Assembly (NCBI RefSeq): GCF_009908285.1
Contig: NZ_JAAARM010000036.1
Span: 1 to 62,417 of the forward strand
Length of the DNA: 62,417 nucleotides
Direction of reading: 5' to 3'
DNA from: Pseudomonas sp. Fl4BN1
Lineage (GTDB): Bacteria; Pseudomonadota; Gammaproteobacteria; Pseudomonadales; Pseudomonadaceae
This document shows positions 1 through 8,925 of this stretch, one piece after another. The position numbers and the translations under genes were made by a program. The notes beneath the pieces were generated by a model. That model saw only the letters and a program-made list of their open reading frames with translations, did no database searches and was not told where the DNA came from. Position 1 is the stretch's first letter; each line of letters begins with the position of its first letter.

Positions 1-84
1 TCCCATCCCGAACTCAGTAGTGAAACGATGCATCGCCGATGGTAGTGTGGGGTTTCCCCATGTGAGAGTAGGTCATCGTCAAGA
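1..84 (+). rRNA. rrf: 5S ribosomal RNA, 3' portion (5' end outside window)
   Basis: The first ~84 bases match the 3' two thirds of a Pseudomonas 5S rRNA: the segment GAACTCAGTAGTGAAACGA, the conserved GATGGTAGTGTGGGG stretch, and the 3' strand GTAGGTCATCGTCAAGA. The gene is cut by the left window edge, so a 16S-23S-5S operon presumably lies to the left. It is followed directly by a strong intrinsic terminator. Confidence 0.95.
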
Positions 85-94
85 TTAAATTCCG

Positions 95-130
95 AAACCC
101 CAATTGCGAAAGCAGTTGGGGTTTTGTTTT
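95..130 (+). terminator. rRNA operon intrinsic terminator
   Basis: A 13-bp stem (95-107 with 112-124, one G-T pair) closes a GAAA tetraloop and runs into a T-rich tail. It lies 10 bases after the 5S 3' end. A TTG at 124 could extend the next reading frame into this hairpin, but that start is implausible. Confidence 0.93.
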
Positions 131-231
131 GCTCGAAAGAAAAGCTGCTCTTATCCGAAAACAAATTTGCACAGTTATTTTCAGATTGGAACACTAGAAT
201 AGCCGCTACTTTTTCACTTCCAGAGCCTTCT

Positions 232-891
232 ATGCCTGATCCGGTTGAGGCCCTCGGGTTGTCAGAATTACCACTGGACGACCTGGTTGCCTGCCATGAG
301 TGCGATTTTCTGATGCGCAAGTCAACGCTTGCCCATGGCGAAAAAGCCCAGTGCTCGCGCTGTGGTTATGAGCTGTACGCACATCGGCACAATGTCGTCG
401 AGCGCAGCCTGGCTCTCGTAATTGCCGCTTTGCTGCTCTATGTGCCAGCGAACTTTCTACCCATCATGCAGCTCAATTTATTGGGGCAGTCTTCCGAGGA
501 TACCGTCTGGAGCGGCGTGCAAAGTCTGTTCGATACCGGTATGGAAAGCGTGGCGCTGGTGGTGTTCCTGTGCAGCATGGGTATTCCACTGCTCAAGTTG
601 ATTTGTCAGTTATTGGTGCTGTTGAGCATTCGTTGGGACATCGGCCGTAGCTACGGCCTGCTGCTCTATCGCATTTATCACCATCTACGCGACTGGGGCA
701 TGCTCGAGGTCTATTTGATGGGCGTGCTGGTGGCCATCGTCAAGCTGGCCGACATGGCGTCCATTACCGTGGGCCTTGGCCTGGTATGTTTTATCAGTCT
801 GCTGTTGGTGCAGGTCTGGCTGGAAGTGGTGATGTCGCCTCACCAGATCTGGCAGGCATTATCTGGAGAGGACATGCATGCGGGCGATTGA
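232..891 (+). CDS. pqiA: Paraquat-inducible protein A / LetA-like membrane protein, N-terminal half type
   Basis: 219 aa inner-membrane protein of the PqiA family, which supports MCE proteins in moving lipid between the inner and outer membranes. A CxxC-x16-CxxC zinc ribbon (C21, C24, C41, C44) precedes about four hydrophobic segments, starting near LALVIAALLLYVPANFLPI. E. coli LetA/PqiA carries two such zinc-ribbon plus membrane modules in one ~420 aa chain. Here each module is a separate gene, and this is the first. ATG 232 is chosen because the upstream TTG at 124 lies in the rRNA terminator and the added residues look non-coding. The 3' end overlaps the next gene by 14 bases, implying translational coupling. 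Family assignment is firm; the lipid role is inferred from E. coli. Confidence 0.88.
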   Translation: MPDPVEALGLSELPLDDLVACHECDFLMRKSTLAHGEKAQCSRCGYELYAHRHNVVERSLALVIAALLLYVPANFLPIMQLNLLGQSSEDTVWSGVQSLFDTGMESVALVVFLCSMGIPLLKLICQLLVLLSIRWDIGRSYGLLLYRIYHHLRDWGMLEVYLMGVLVAIVKLADMASITVGLGLVCFISLLLVQVWLEVVMSPHQIWQALSGEDMHAGD

Positions 892-1501
892 TGCAGGTAT
901 TCTGATTTGTACTGAATGCCACGAGTTGAACCGGCGGGAAGCCGACAGCGACGAGCAGATCTGCACTCGTTGTGGCGCTCTAGTACACCCACGTCGTCCC
1001 AACAGTATCCTGCGCACCTGGGCGCTGCTGCTCACCGCTGCGATTCTCTATATCCCTGCCAATGTGCTGCCGATCATGACGGTCAATTCCCTGGGCCAGG
1101 GTGACCCCAGCACTATCATGTCGGGCGTCATCCAGTTGGTGCAGCACGGCATGTTCCCGATCGCCGCGGTGGTGTTTGTCGCCAGTATCCTGGTACCGAC
1201 CTTCAAACTGGTGGGTATTGCCTTGTTGCTGTTCTCCGTGCAGCGCCACCAGCCGTTGTCCGCAAGACAACGCATCATCATGTACCGCTTTATCGAGTTC
1301 ATCGGCCGCTGGTCGATGCTGGATATCTTCGTCATTGCCATCCTGGTGGCGGTGGTCAACTTTGGACGACTGGCCAGTATCGAGGCCAATCTCGGTGCGG
1401 TCGCCTTTGCCAGCGTGGTGATCCTGACCATGCTCGCTGCAGTAACTTTCGATCCCCGACTGATCTGGGATAACACGGAGTCGGACGACGACCATGAGTG
1501 A
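878..1501 (+). CDS. pqiA: Paraquat-inducible protein A / LetA-like membrane protein, C-terminal half type
   Basis: 207 aa, a second PqiA-family module with the same plan: zinc ribbon C11, C14, C29, C32, then hydrophobic segments beginning LLLTAAILYIPANVLPIM. It parallels the second half of two-module LetA/PqiA proteins. The start ATG lies inside the end of the preceding gene behind a GGAGAGG ribosome-binding site. Its own end overlaps the MCE gene by 8 bases, so the three genes form one tightly coupled operon. The two half proteins would be expected to assemble as a heterodimer equivalent to a single LetA; that is inference. Confidence 0.88.
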   Translation: MRAIDAGILICTECHELNRREADSDEQICTRCGALVHPRRPNSILRTWALLLTAAILYIPANVLPIMTVNSLGQGDPSTIMSGVIQLVQHGMFPIAAVVFVASILVPTFKLVGIALLLFSVQRHQPLSARQRIIMYRFIEFIGRWSMLDIFVIAILVAVVNFGRLASIEANLGAVAFASVVILTMLAAVTFDPRLIWDNTESDDDHE

Positions 1502-3797
1502 TTTGCCTACTGCCAAAACCCGCCCAGCCTCCAACTGGTCGGCCATCTGGGTACTGCCCCTGATCGCCTTGATCATCGGTGGCTGGCTGGGCTGGCGTGC
1601 CTACAGCCAGACCGGTATCGAGATCCAGTTGCGTTTTGAGAGTGGTGAAGGGATTTCTGCCAACAAGACCGAAGTGGTCTACAAAGGCATGTCTGTGGGC
1701 AAGGTCAAGGCCCTGGCTCTGGACGACGAAGGCAACTCCAGGGGGGTGATCGCCACGGTCGAGATGAACAAGGACGTCGAACAGTACTTGAGGACCAAAA
1801 CGCGCTTCTGGCTGGTCAAGCCGAGTGTCAGCCTGGCTGGGATCACCGGCCTGGAAACCTTGGTTTCAGGCAACTACATCGCCGTCAATCCAGGAGAAGG
1901 GGAGCCCTCGCGCAAGTTCAAGGCCCTGGCTGAAGAGCCACCCTTGTCGGACGCCAAGCCCGGCCTGCACCTGACCATCAAGGCTGAGCGCCTGGGTTCG
2001 TTGAACCGTGGCAGCCCGGTGTTCTACAAGCAGATCCAGGTCGGACAGATCAAAAGCTACCTGCTCTCGGAAGATCAGAACACTGTCGAGCTCAAGGTCT
2101 ATATCGAGCCGACCTATGCCAGCCTGGTGCGCAAGCACACGCGTTTCTGGAACGCCAGCGGCATCAGCATCGACGCCAACCTGTCCGGGGTAAAAGTGCG
2201 CAGCGAGTCATTGTCCAGCATCGTTGCCGGCGGTATCGCCTTCGCCACTCCGGAGAATCGCAAGGACAGCCCGCCTACCGATCCCAGCTTGCCGTTCCGT
2301 CTCTACGAAGACTTCGATGCGGCCCAGGCTGGCATCCGGGTAAAGGTCAAACTTAGCGACTTCGAAGGCCTGCAGGCCGGGCGCACCCCGGTGATGTACA
2401 AGGGTATCCAGGTGGGTAGCCTAAAAGCCCTGAAGGTTGATCCTGACCTGTCCAGTGCCACCGCCGAACTGACTCTGGACCCACTGGCCGAAGACTACCT
2501 GGTCCAAGGCACTCAGTTCTGGACGGTCAAACCCTCGATCTCCCTGGCCGGCATTACTGGCCTGGAGGCACTGGTCAAAGGTAACTACATCGCCATTCGT
2601 CCTGGCGACAAGGGCGCTGCGCCACAGCGTGAGTTCGAGGCGCGAGCCAAGGCGCCACCGTTGGACCTGCGTGCGCCGGGCCTGCACATGGTGCTGTTCA
2701 CCGACAACCTCGGCTCCCTGGATGTTGGCAGTCCGATTCTCTACAAGCAGGTCAAGGTCGGCTCAGTGCAGAGCTACCAGTTCTCCCACACCCGCAAGCA
2801 ATTGGTGATCGGCGTTCACATCGAGAAAGAATACGAAGGGTTGGTCAACGGTTCGACGCGTTTCTGGAATGTCAGTGGCATTACCCTGACTGGCGGCCTG
2901 ACCGGTGGCATTCAGATCAAGAGTGAGTCGCTGCAAAGCCTGATGGCTGGCGGCATCGCTTTTGAGACACTGCAGCCTAATGTACCGTTGAAAAAACGCA
3001 TTCCACGCTTCCGTCTGTTCGCCAATCAAGAAGAGGCGGCGCAGCGCGGCACTCTGGTGAATATCAAGGTCGAACGTGCCGATGGCTTGCGTGCCGGTAC
3101 CCCGGTGCGCTTCAAAGGTCTGGACGTGGGCAAGCTGGAAGAGGTGACCCTGAGCGCCGACATGCAATCGGTGATGCTCAAGGCGCGGATCACTGAAGTA
3201 CCTGAGCGCATCGCCCGGGTCGGCAGCCAGTTCTGGGTGGTCAAGCCGGAACTGGGGCTGATGAAGACCGCGAACCTGGAAACCCTGGTTACCGGTCAGT
3301 ACATCGAAGTCCAGCCAGCAGTGAAGAGCCAGGGCGTGCAAACCAGCTTTGTGGCGTTGCCACAGGCGCCGGAAGCCAACGTTCCAGAGGCGGGCTTGAG
3401 CCTGGTGCTGAGCGCTGCCCGCCGTGGTTCGCTGAAGGTCGGTGTACCAGTGACCTACCGCGAAGTGAGCGTGGGCAAGGTCACCGGCTATGAGCTGGGA
3501 CGAACTGCCGACCGCGTGTTGATCCACATCCTTATCGAGCCCAAGTACGCTCCGCTGATTCGTGGCGGCACGCGCTTTTGGAACAGCAGCGGCTTTGGCG
3601 TGGACTTCGGCCTGTTCAAGGGCGCCACGGTGCGCACCGAATCCCTGGAGACCCTGATCCAGGGCGGTATTGCATTCGCCACTCCAGAGGGTGAGCGCAT
3701 GGGTAATCCCGCACTGCCTGAGCAGACCTTCCCACTGTTCGACAAATTCGAGGATGAATGGCTGACCTGGGCACCGAAGATCTCCCTCGGCAAATAA
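1494..3797 (+). CDS. pqiB: MCE-family intermembrane lipid transport protein (PqiB/LetB-like), six MCE domains
   Basis: 767 aa. One N-terminal transmembrane helix (about residues 15-35, WSAIWVLPLIALIIGGW) anchors a periplasmic chain of six MCE repeats. They are recognisable by the recurring core [GS]L..G.PV.YK...VG near residues 55, 170, 290, 410, 530 and 655, alternating between a YKG and a YKQ/YRE type. E. coli PqiB has three MCE domains and LetB/YebT seven, so this is a long tube-type protein closer to LetB. Such proteins stack as hexameric rings forming a hydrophobic channel that spans the periplasm. It is last in the operon with the two half LetA genes and converges on mksB across a bidirectional terminator. 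Confidence 0.88.
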   Translation: MSDLPTAKTRPASNWSAIWVLPLIALIIGGWLGWRAYSQTGIEIQLRFESGEGISANKTEVVYKGMSVGKVKALALDDEGNSRGVIATVEMNKDVEQYLRTKTRFWLVKPSVSLAGITGLETLVSGNYIAVNPGEGEPSRKFKALAEEPPLSDAKPGLHLTIKAERLGSLNRGSPVFYKQIQVGQIKSYLLSEDQNTVELKVYIEPTYASLVRKHTRFWNASGISIDANLSGVKVRSESLSSIVAGGIAFATPENRKDSPPTDPSLPFRLYEDFDAAQAGIRVKVKLSDFEGLQAGRTPVMYKGIQVGSLKALKVDPDLSSATAELTLDPLAEDYLVQGTQFWTVKPSISLAGITGLEALVKGNYIAIRPGDKGAAPQREFEARAKAPPLDLRAPGLHMVLFTDNLGSLDVGSPILYKQVKVGSVQSYQFSHTRKQLVIGVHIEKEYEGLVNGSTRFWNVSGITLTGGLTGGIQIKSESLQSLMAGGIAFETLQPNVPLKKRIPRFRLFANQEEAAQRGTLVNIKVERADGLRAGTPVRFKGLDVGKLEEVTLSADMQSVMLKARITEVPERIARVGSQFWVVKPELGLMKTANLETLVTGQYIEVQPAVKSQGVQTSFVALPQAPEANVPEAGLSLVLSAARRGSLKVGVPVTYREVSVGKVTGYELGRTADRVLIHILIEPKYAPLIRGGTRFWNSSGFGVDFGLFKGATVRTESLETLIQGGIAFATPEGERMGNPALPEQTFPLFDKFEDEWLTWAPKISLGK

Positions 3798-3800
3798 CCC

Positions 3801-3873
3801 TGTAGAAGCCGGCTGCCGGTGAACTCGGCGCCGGATGTTCGCTAACGCTTTCGCTGGCAAACCGGCGCCTACA
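3801..3873. repeat. REP-type palindromic repeat
   Basis: TGTAGAAGCCGG at the left and CCGGCGCCTACA at the right form an imperfect inverted pair with the GCCGG/CCGGC core typical of Pseudomonas REP elements. It sits between convergent genes, directly before the terminator. Confidence 0.6.
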
Positions 3874-3907
3874 AAAAAGGCCGCGCTCTTTCGAGTGCGG
3901 CCTTTTT
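3873..3907. terminator. Bidirectional intrinsic terminator between pqiB and mksB
   Basis: A ten-pair stem (3879-3888 with 3893-3902, one G-T pair, loop of 4) is flanked by A6 on the left and T5 on the right. It can therefore end transcripts arriving from either of the convergent operons. Confidence 0.9.
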
Positions 3908-3925
3908 GCTATCGGCGCTGTGGAA

Positions 3926-6775
3926 TCAGACTTCGTCCAGTTCCGCTTCGGCCTCGGCTTCCGGCTCCACGTTCAGGGTAGCTTTGACCTGATCGTGGCG
4001 ACGGATGAACTTCCAGTCCGCCTCGTCGATATAGATACCGTTCGGCCCGCTGCCACCCTCCAGGTCGATGGCCACCTGAGCCGAAACCTGCGGCTTCACG
4101 CTCGCCAGGATCGGCACAAAGCCCAACTGCAGGCTGGTTTCCAGCAACGCCGCCTGGTTGCGTTCGTCGATGTCTGCCGCCTCGTCGAGGTAGTAAGGCA
4201 GGCGAATGCGACCGGCCTGGTCGCGGTCCATCAAGTGCAGCAACAAGTACATGTTGGTCAGCGCCTTGATGGTCATGGTGGTGCCGTTGGACGCCGCGCC
4301 ATCGATGTCGGTGTGGATCACCGGCTGGCCGTTGACCTTGGTGATCTCGAACGCCAGCTCGAACAGGTCCTTCAAGCCCAACTGGTTGTGGTTGGCCGCC
4401 ACCAGCCGCGCCAGGTATTCCTTGGCCTCTTCGTTCTTGTTGTCCTGATCGGCACTCTGGCTCAGGTCGAACACCGACAGGGTCTCGCCTTCCTCGTACT
4501 GGCCGGCGCTGTGGATGATCTGGTCGATGTGCTTGAGGGCTTCCTTGTTCGGCGCGAGGACGATGCGGAAGCTCTGCAGGTTGGACACCTGGCGCTTGTT
4601 GATCTCGCGGTTGAACAGCGCCAGCTGGTGTTCCAGGCTGTCGTAGTCGCTGCGGATATTGCGTAGCGTCCGGGCGATGTCGGTGACCGCTGCGCGGCGA
4701 GCCTTGCCCAAGGTCAGGGCTTCATCGGTGCGGTGAGCATAAGCGTTGATCAACAGTTGCAGGCGCCGCTCGACGTCATCCTCGCTGTCGAACTTGGCCA
4801 CGCCCTTGAGGCGCACTTGTGCATACAGCGCCTCGATCTGCCCGTCGACCCGCTGCAAGCCCTGCCAGCTGTCCTGATAGTCATTGAGCAGCGGCAGCAG
4901 GTTATCCATGGAGTCGTCCACCGGATCCATGCACGGGGTACCGAACGGCAGATCTGCCGGTAGCAACTGACGGCGCCGCAGCGCATCGTCGAGGGTGCGC
5001 TGCTTGGCTTCCATGTCGCCAATCTGCCGGCCGACCAGCTGCAGCTTGGCCGACAGCTGCTGGACGCGCTCGGTAAAGGCATCGCTGGAGCGCTTGAGTT
5101 CGTCCTGGGCGGCTTCCATCTGGGCCAGCTGTTCCAGTTTCTCGCCTTCCTCGGCGCTCAGGGTCTGGGCGCGGCGGAAATCTTCCAGGGCTTTCTGTGC
5201 ATCCAGCACCTGCTGGTACAGGGCTTCGGTCTGGGTCTTGCTCGCGGCACGGTCGGCGGCCACGGCGGCTTGAGTCTTGAGCTGCTTGAGTTCTTTTTCC
5301 AGGCGCTCTTTCTGATCGCGCAGGGCCGCACGGTCAGCCAGGGCCTGCAAGGCCGGCGGCTCGATGTGCGAGATGTCGATGGACAGCCCTGGCACTTCGA
5401 AGCGCTCGCCTTTGAAGCCGTCGAGGATCAGCTCCACGGATTTCACCCAGTCGCCGTTCTCGTCGAGGGCGATGCCGTGTTCGCCCAGGGGCAGGCTGAA
5501 CAGCGCGCTGTTGAACAGGCGCATCAGGCGCTCCACATCCTGCTGGGAGAACTCTTCTCGCAGGCGTGCGTAGCTGTTGTTGTCGGCATGATCCAGCTGC
5601 AGTTTCACCGACTTCAGGCGCTTTTCCAGGTCCCGCAGGCGTTCTTCCAAGTCTTCGGCAGAGAACTGTCGCGACTGGGCCAGGGCACCGGCCAGCTCAT
5701 CGTGGGCATCCTTGGCCGCCAGCAATTGCTGCTCCAGCACCTTGACGTCGTCCACCAGGGCGAAGCGATGCTTGAGCACCGAGAGTTCGCCGAGCCAGCG
5801 CTGGGTGCCGGAGATTTCCCGTTCCAGGCGCATCATTTCCTGGGTGCTGCTGCGCTGGTCGTTCTGCAGCGCGTCTTGCTCGTTGCGGTAGTGCTCGGCC
5901 TGGATGGTCAGCTCTTCCTTACGCGCTCCGGCGTAGTCCGACCAGGTGCCCAGCAGCGAGTCCAGCAGCGGTGACAGACGATGCAGCTTGCCGCGCAGGC
6001 TGTCGCGCTGTTTCACGCCATTGGCCAGGGCTTCCACCAGGGGGCCGGCGGACACCAGCGAGTTGTAGTCCTGTTCCATGCGCCGCACATCGCGGAAGGC
6101 TTCGTCGCAGGCGGCGATGTAGTCGACGCTGCCCGAACGCAGGCTGTGCTCGAAGGCATCGAGGAACAGCTGCTTGAGCTTGGCCGCAGTGATCTCGCGC
6201 ATGTGCAGCAGGTTGATGAACAAGGCGCGGAAGGTCTTCAGGCTCTGCTCGCTGGTGGAACGCAGCGGGATCAGGGTCAGATCGAGGGGGATCGAGGTGT
6301 GTCCGCCCACTAGTAGACGGCGCAGTTCGTCCGGCTTGAGCTCATAGGCTTTCAGGCCCTGGCGCTCAAGGTTGGTGAACAGCTCTTTCTGCCGCAGGCA
6401 GGTGTCGTCTTTCTGGTAATGAGCCAGGTCCAGTTGTCCGGCATAGGCGAAGAACTGGTGACCGAAGCCACCGCCGGGGCCACGCCCGACCACACCGATC
6501 ACGTGCGGACCGTGGGGCAGCGAGACTTCCACCAGGATGTAGCTGGTGTCGGAGGCGAAGTAGAAGCGCCGGGACTGTTCCAGGCTGTACTTGCCGAAGC
6601 TCATGTCCGACATGCGCGCCAGAATCGGGAATTGCAGGGCGTTGATCGACGCCGACTTACCCAGGTTGTTGGCCCCGTAGACCGACAGCGGCTCTTCCAG
6701 CGGAAACAGCCCGAGGCTATAACCAGCGGTATTCAAGAGGGCAAAGCGGCGGATACCGTAGCGTTCCTTGCTCAT
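3926..6775 (-). CDS. mksB: MksB, SMC-like ATPase of the MksBEF condensin
   Basis: 949 aa. The N-terminal Walker A is GANNLGKS (G34 to S41; followed by A, not T). Long charged heptad-rich regions (about 280-430 and 470-700) predict a coiled coil. The C-terminal Walker B region LPYYLDEA is near residue 860. This is the MukB-like MksB ATPase, shorter than MukB (~1,480 aa). It forms a ring with the kleisin MksF and the MksE dimer and compacts and segregates chromosomes; related operons with an MksG/JetD nuclease act against plasmids (Wadjet). The ATG overlaps the mksE stop as ATGA. No mksG/jetD-like gene follows: the operon ends at a terminator facing pqiB. The C-terminus is rich in Glu and Ala. 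Confidence 0.9.
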   Translation of the reverse strand: MSKERYGIRRFALLNTAGYSLGLFPLEEPLSVYGANNLGKSASINALQFPILARMSDMSFGKYSLEQSRRFYFASDTSYILVEVSLPHGPHVIGVVGRGPGGGFGHQFFAYAGQLDLAHYQKDDTCLRQKELFTNLERQGLKAYELKPDELRRLLVGGHTSIPLDLTLIPLRSTSEQSLKTFRALFINLLHMREITAAKLKQLFLDAFEHSLRSGSVDYIAACDEAFRDVRRMEQDYNSLVSAGPLVEALANGVKQRDSLRGKLHRLSPLLDSLLGTWSDYAGARKEELTIQAEHYRNEQDALQNDQRSSTQEMMRLEREISGTQRWLGELSVLKHRFALVDDVKVLEQQLLAAKDAHDELAGALAQSRQFSAEDLEERLRDLEKRLKSVKLQLDHADNNSYARLREEFSQQDVERLMRLFNSALFSLPLGEHGIALDENGDWVKSVELILDGFKGERFEVPGLSIDISHIEPPALQALADRAALRDQKERLEKELKQLKTQAAVAADRAASKTQTEALYQQVLDAQKALEDFRRAQTLSAEEGEKLEQLAQMEAAQDELKRSSDAFTERVQQLSAKLQLVGRQIGDMEAKQRTLDDALRRRQLLPADLPFGTPCMDPVDDSMDNLLPLLNDYQDSWQGLQRVDGQIEALYAQVRLKGVAKFDSEDDVERRLQLLINAYAHRTDEALTLGKARRAAVTDIARTLRNIRSDYDSLEHQLALFNREINKRQVSNLQSFRIVLAPNKEALKHIDQIIHSAGQYEEGETLSVFDLSQSADQDNKNEEAKEYLARLVAANHNQLGLKDLFELAFEITKVNGQPVIHTDIDGAASNGTTMTIKALTNMYLLLHLMDRDQAGRIRLPYYLDEAADIDERNQAALLETSLQLGFVPILASVKPQVSAQVAIDLEGGSGPNGIYIDEADWKFIRRHDQVKATLNVEPEAEAEAELDEV

Positions 6776-7479
6776 GCGTCGAGCTCCTGTTCTTCGGCAA
6801 TGGCGCGAGCCATGGCGTCTTCTTCACTTTCTTCGGACTCGTCGAATACGCTCAGGTCCAGCGGGTCATCGGTCTGCAGCAGCTTTTCGTCGCTGTCTTC
6901 GTCGATCAGTACCGGGGTCGGCAGCGGCAGCACACTGTGCAGGCTGGCAGCCAGGTCGCGGTCCTGCTGTACCGACAGGCAGACATCGAGGAAGCGGTGC
7001 ATTGGTGGCAGGAAGCGGTAGATGCCCGGCTCCTCGACGGCGAAGCCCAGTTGGGTCATGCGGCGCATGATTTTTTCTTCCAGCTCTTCCTGGGTCTGTA
7101 CTTCGGCCTGGATGAACAGGTCGCGGTATTTTTCCAGCAAGGACGGCAGCTCGTCACGGCCCAGGCTACCGCCATCAAGCACGGCAATCGGGTCGCGGCC
7201 CTGGTCGGCCAGGTGTTCCACCAGGATGAAGGTGAACAGCGCCAGGCGCTGGGCGGTCTTGTTCACCTGGGCCGCGGCGTTGTCCGGTACGAAGTAGTAG
7301 AAACCCCGGGTATCGCAGACCAGCTCGAAGCCCAGGGCCTTGAACAGGGTGCGGTACTGGTCCTGGAAGTTCGACAGTTGCGCGTACAGTTCCGGGTCGC
7401 GGCGGCTGACGTGATAGCCCTTGAACAGCTCGCGGAAGATCGGCGCCAGCTGGGACAGTTCGGAAAGATCAAGATGCAT
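6772..7479 (-). CDS. mksE: MksE, condensin accessory subunit
   Basis: 235 aa, MukE-like subunit with winged-helix character. The N-terminus is MHLDLSELSQLAPIFRELFK and the C-terminal third is strongly acidic. MksE dimers bind the kleisin MksF in the ring. Start at 7479 gives an 11-base overlap with mksF and the conserved N-terminus; a start at 7512 (MTSPSILRV..) is possible but adds residues that look like read-through of the mksF end in another frame. The gene overlaps mksB by four bases. Order F-E-B and the tight overlaps match the pseudomonad mks operon. Confidence 0.87.
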   Translation of the reverse strand: MHLDLSELSQLAPIFRELFKGYHVSRRDPELYAQLSNFQDQYRTLFKALGFELVCDTRGFYYFVPDNAAAQVNKTAQRLALFTFILVEHLADQGRDPIAVLDGGSLGRDELPSLLEKYRDLFIQAEVQTQEELEEKIMRRMTQLGFAVEEPGIYRFLPPMHRFLDVCLSVQQDRDLAASLHSVLPLPTPVLIDEDSDEKLLQTDDPLDLSVFDESEESEEDAMARAIAEEQELDA

Positions 7480-8746
7480 TGGCAGTACTCGCAGGATGCT
7501 CGGGCTGGTCATCGCGGGCCGAGAGCAGGGCGAAGGAGCGCAGGCTGACCTGGTGCTCCTGGGTGTGGTAGTCGCGGCGTTCGAGGCGCTCGCGCTTGAA
7601 GCGCTTTTCCCGCGACAGGCGGGAGAACCAGTACAGCAACTCGTCGGTGGCACCGTCCGGTTCCTGGTCCAGCAGCCAGTTCATCAGGTCCGGCAGCGGC
7701 AGGGCGTCTTCGCAGCGCTCGAGCATTTCCCGAACCGTGCGCGGTGCCTTGGGCGCGAGGCCCTTGTGGGTCTTGTGGGCCTTGGGGAAGCGCGCCGGCT
7801 TGGGCTCGAAGCGGGCCAGGGCGTAGACATAGGCTTCCACCTGGCCAGAGCTGCCGAGGAAGGTGCTCTGCGGGCGAGTGAACATCGGCATCGCCGCTTG
7901 CGGCACGGCGTCGATGCCCTTGCGCCGGATCGCCGCCAGGGCCAGGGCCGCGCCGCGGGTCACGGCGTTGTGCCGGCGGGCTTCTTCACGCAGTGGCAGC
8001 AACAGTTCCCGGGCGTGACGCAGGGTCAGCTGGGCGTTGGTCTGCATTTCCAGGATCCGCGCGTGGGTGCGCAGCAGCATATCGTCGTCCACTAGGTGAC
8101 CCAGGCGCTGCTGCTCGGTGAGCAGGCGCAGCAGCACCAGCTCGACCTTGCGCACGCCTTGCTCGAAGGCGCCGTCGGCATTCACCAATTGGATCATCGG
8201 CTCGACGTATTCATCCCAGGTCGCCAGTACCTCGGCGTAACGCTGGCGCAGGGGAATCTGCCGGTCGCTGGTCTTGGCCCGTTCGGCCACTGCCACCAGG
8301 GCTTGTTCGTCGTTGGCGAGCTTCTTCAGTACGTCGCGCACGCGCATGTCCAACAGTCGCAGCTGGCGCGCCAGGTCGTTGCCGTCGCGCACGTCGAAGG
8401 CGTCCTGGATGTAACCCGCCAGGCGTTCCAGGTGACGCAGGTAGGCTTCGATCTCCAGGCACAGGCCCAGGCGGTGCTCGCGGCGCAGGTAGGCGAGGAA
8501 GTCGTGGATCTGTGCATTCAGCTCGAAACGGTTCGGGCTTTTCGCCACCGGGACCAGGATGTCCAGGCGTATCCATACGTCCAGCAGGCTGGTGATGTCC
8601 TGGGGCGTGCTGTCCAACTGTTGGGCGGCCAGCTGTGAACGCAGTTCGGCAAGACTCAGGGTGCCTTGGTCGAAGTGCTCGCACAGTGGCTCCAGAAGTG
8701 CCCAGTGTTCGGCGAGGGCGCGCAAGACGCGCTTGGGTTCGATCAT
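7469..8746 (-). CDS. mksF: MksF, kleisin-type subunit of the MksBEF condensin
   Basis: 425 aa, first gene of the mks operon. The protein is largely helical, with an N-terminal winged-helix-like part (MIEPKRVLRALAEHWALLE) and many Leu/Arg-rich helices, consistent with a MukF-like kleisin bridging the MksB heads. An in-frame start exists 22 codons upstream (8812), but ATG 8746 begins at the recognisable family N-terminus. No strong Shine-Dalgarno is visible for either start. The promoter must lie in 8747-8925, shared with the divergent holD-like gene, a segment that contains a perfect DnaA box. Confidence 0.86.
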   Translation of the reverse strand: MIEPKRVLRALAEHWALLEPLCEHFDQGTLSLAELRSQLAAQQLDSTPQDITSLLDVWIRLDILVPVAKSPNRFELNAQIHDFLAYLRREHRLGLCLEIEAYLRHLERLAGYIQDAFDVRDGNDLARQLRLLDMRVRDVLKKLANDEQALVAVAERAKTSDRQIPLRQRYAEVLATWDEYVEPMIQLVNADGAFEQGVRKVELVLLRLLTEQQRLGHLVDDDMLLRTHARILEMQTNAQLTLRHARELLLPLREEARRHNAVTRGAALALAAIRRKGIDAVPQAAMPMFTRPQSTFLGSSGQVEAYVYALARFEPKPARFPKAHKTHKGLAPKAPRTVREMLERCEDALPLPDLMNWLLDQEPDGATDELLYWFSRLSREKRFKRERLERRDYHTQEHQVSLRSFALLSARDDQPEHPASTANAS

Positions 8747-8886
8747 CGGAATGGCCGGCTGGTTGGCAATGAAAAGCGGCGATTGTACTGCATCAGGGGG
8801 CCGACGATTCACCCCCAGGCTCAGCTATGAGACGGACTGTCACTTTTGCGCGCAATCAACAGCGGGCGATCTTCGGCGAAGGACGG

Positions 8887-8913
8887 TAGAATCCCCCACC
8901 TCAGTTATCCACA
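8887..8913 (+). promoter_or_regulatory. Candidate -10 element and perfect DnaA box between mksF and holD-like gene
   Basis: TAGAAT at 8887-8892 is a plausible -10 for the rightward gene, though no good -35 is seen. TTATCCACA at 8905-8913 is a perfect DnaA box, placed about where the transcript would begin. It could link expression of a replisome subunit, and perhaps of the condensin operon, to DnaA. This is inference from sequence alone. Confidence 0.4.
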
Positions 8914-8925
8914 AGTGGCCGACCT

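Noticed and set aside
124..231. TTG-initiated extension of the first PqiA-type protein
   Set aside because: Start lies inside the rRNA terminator and the added residues do not resemble the family.
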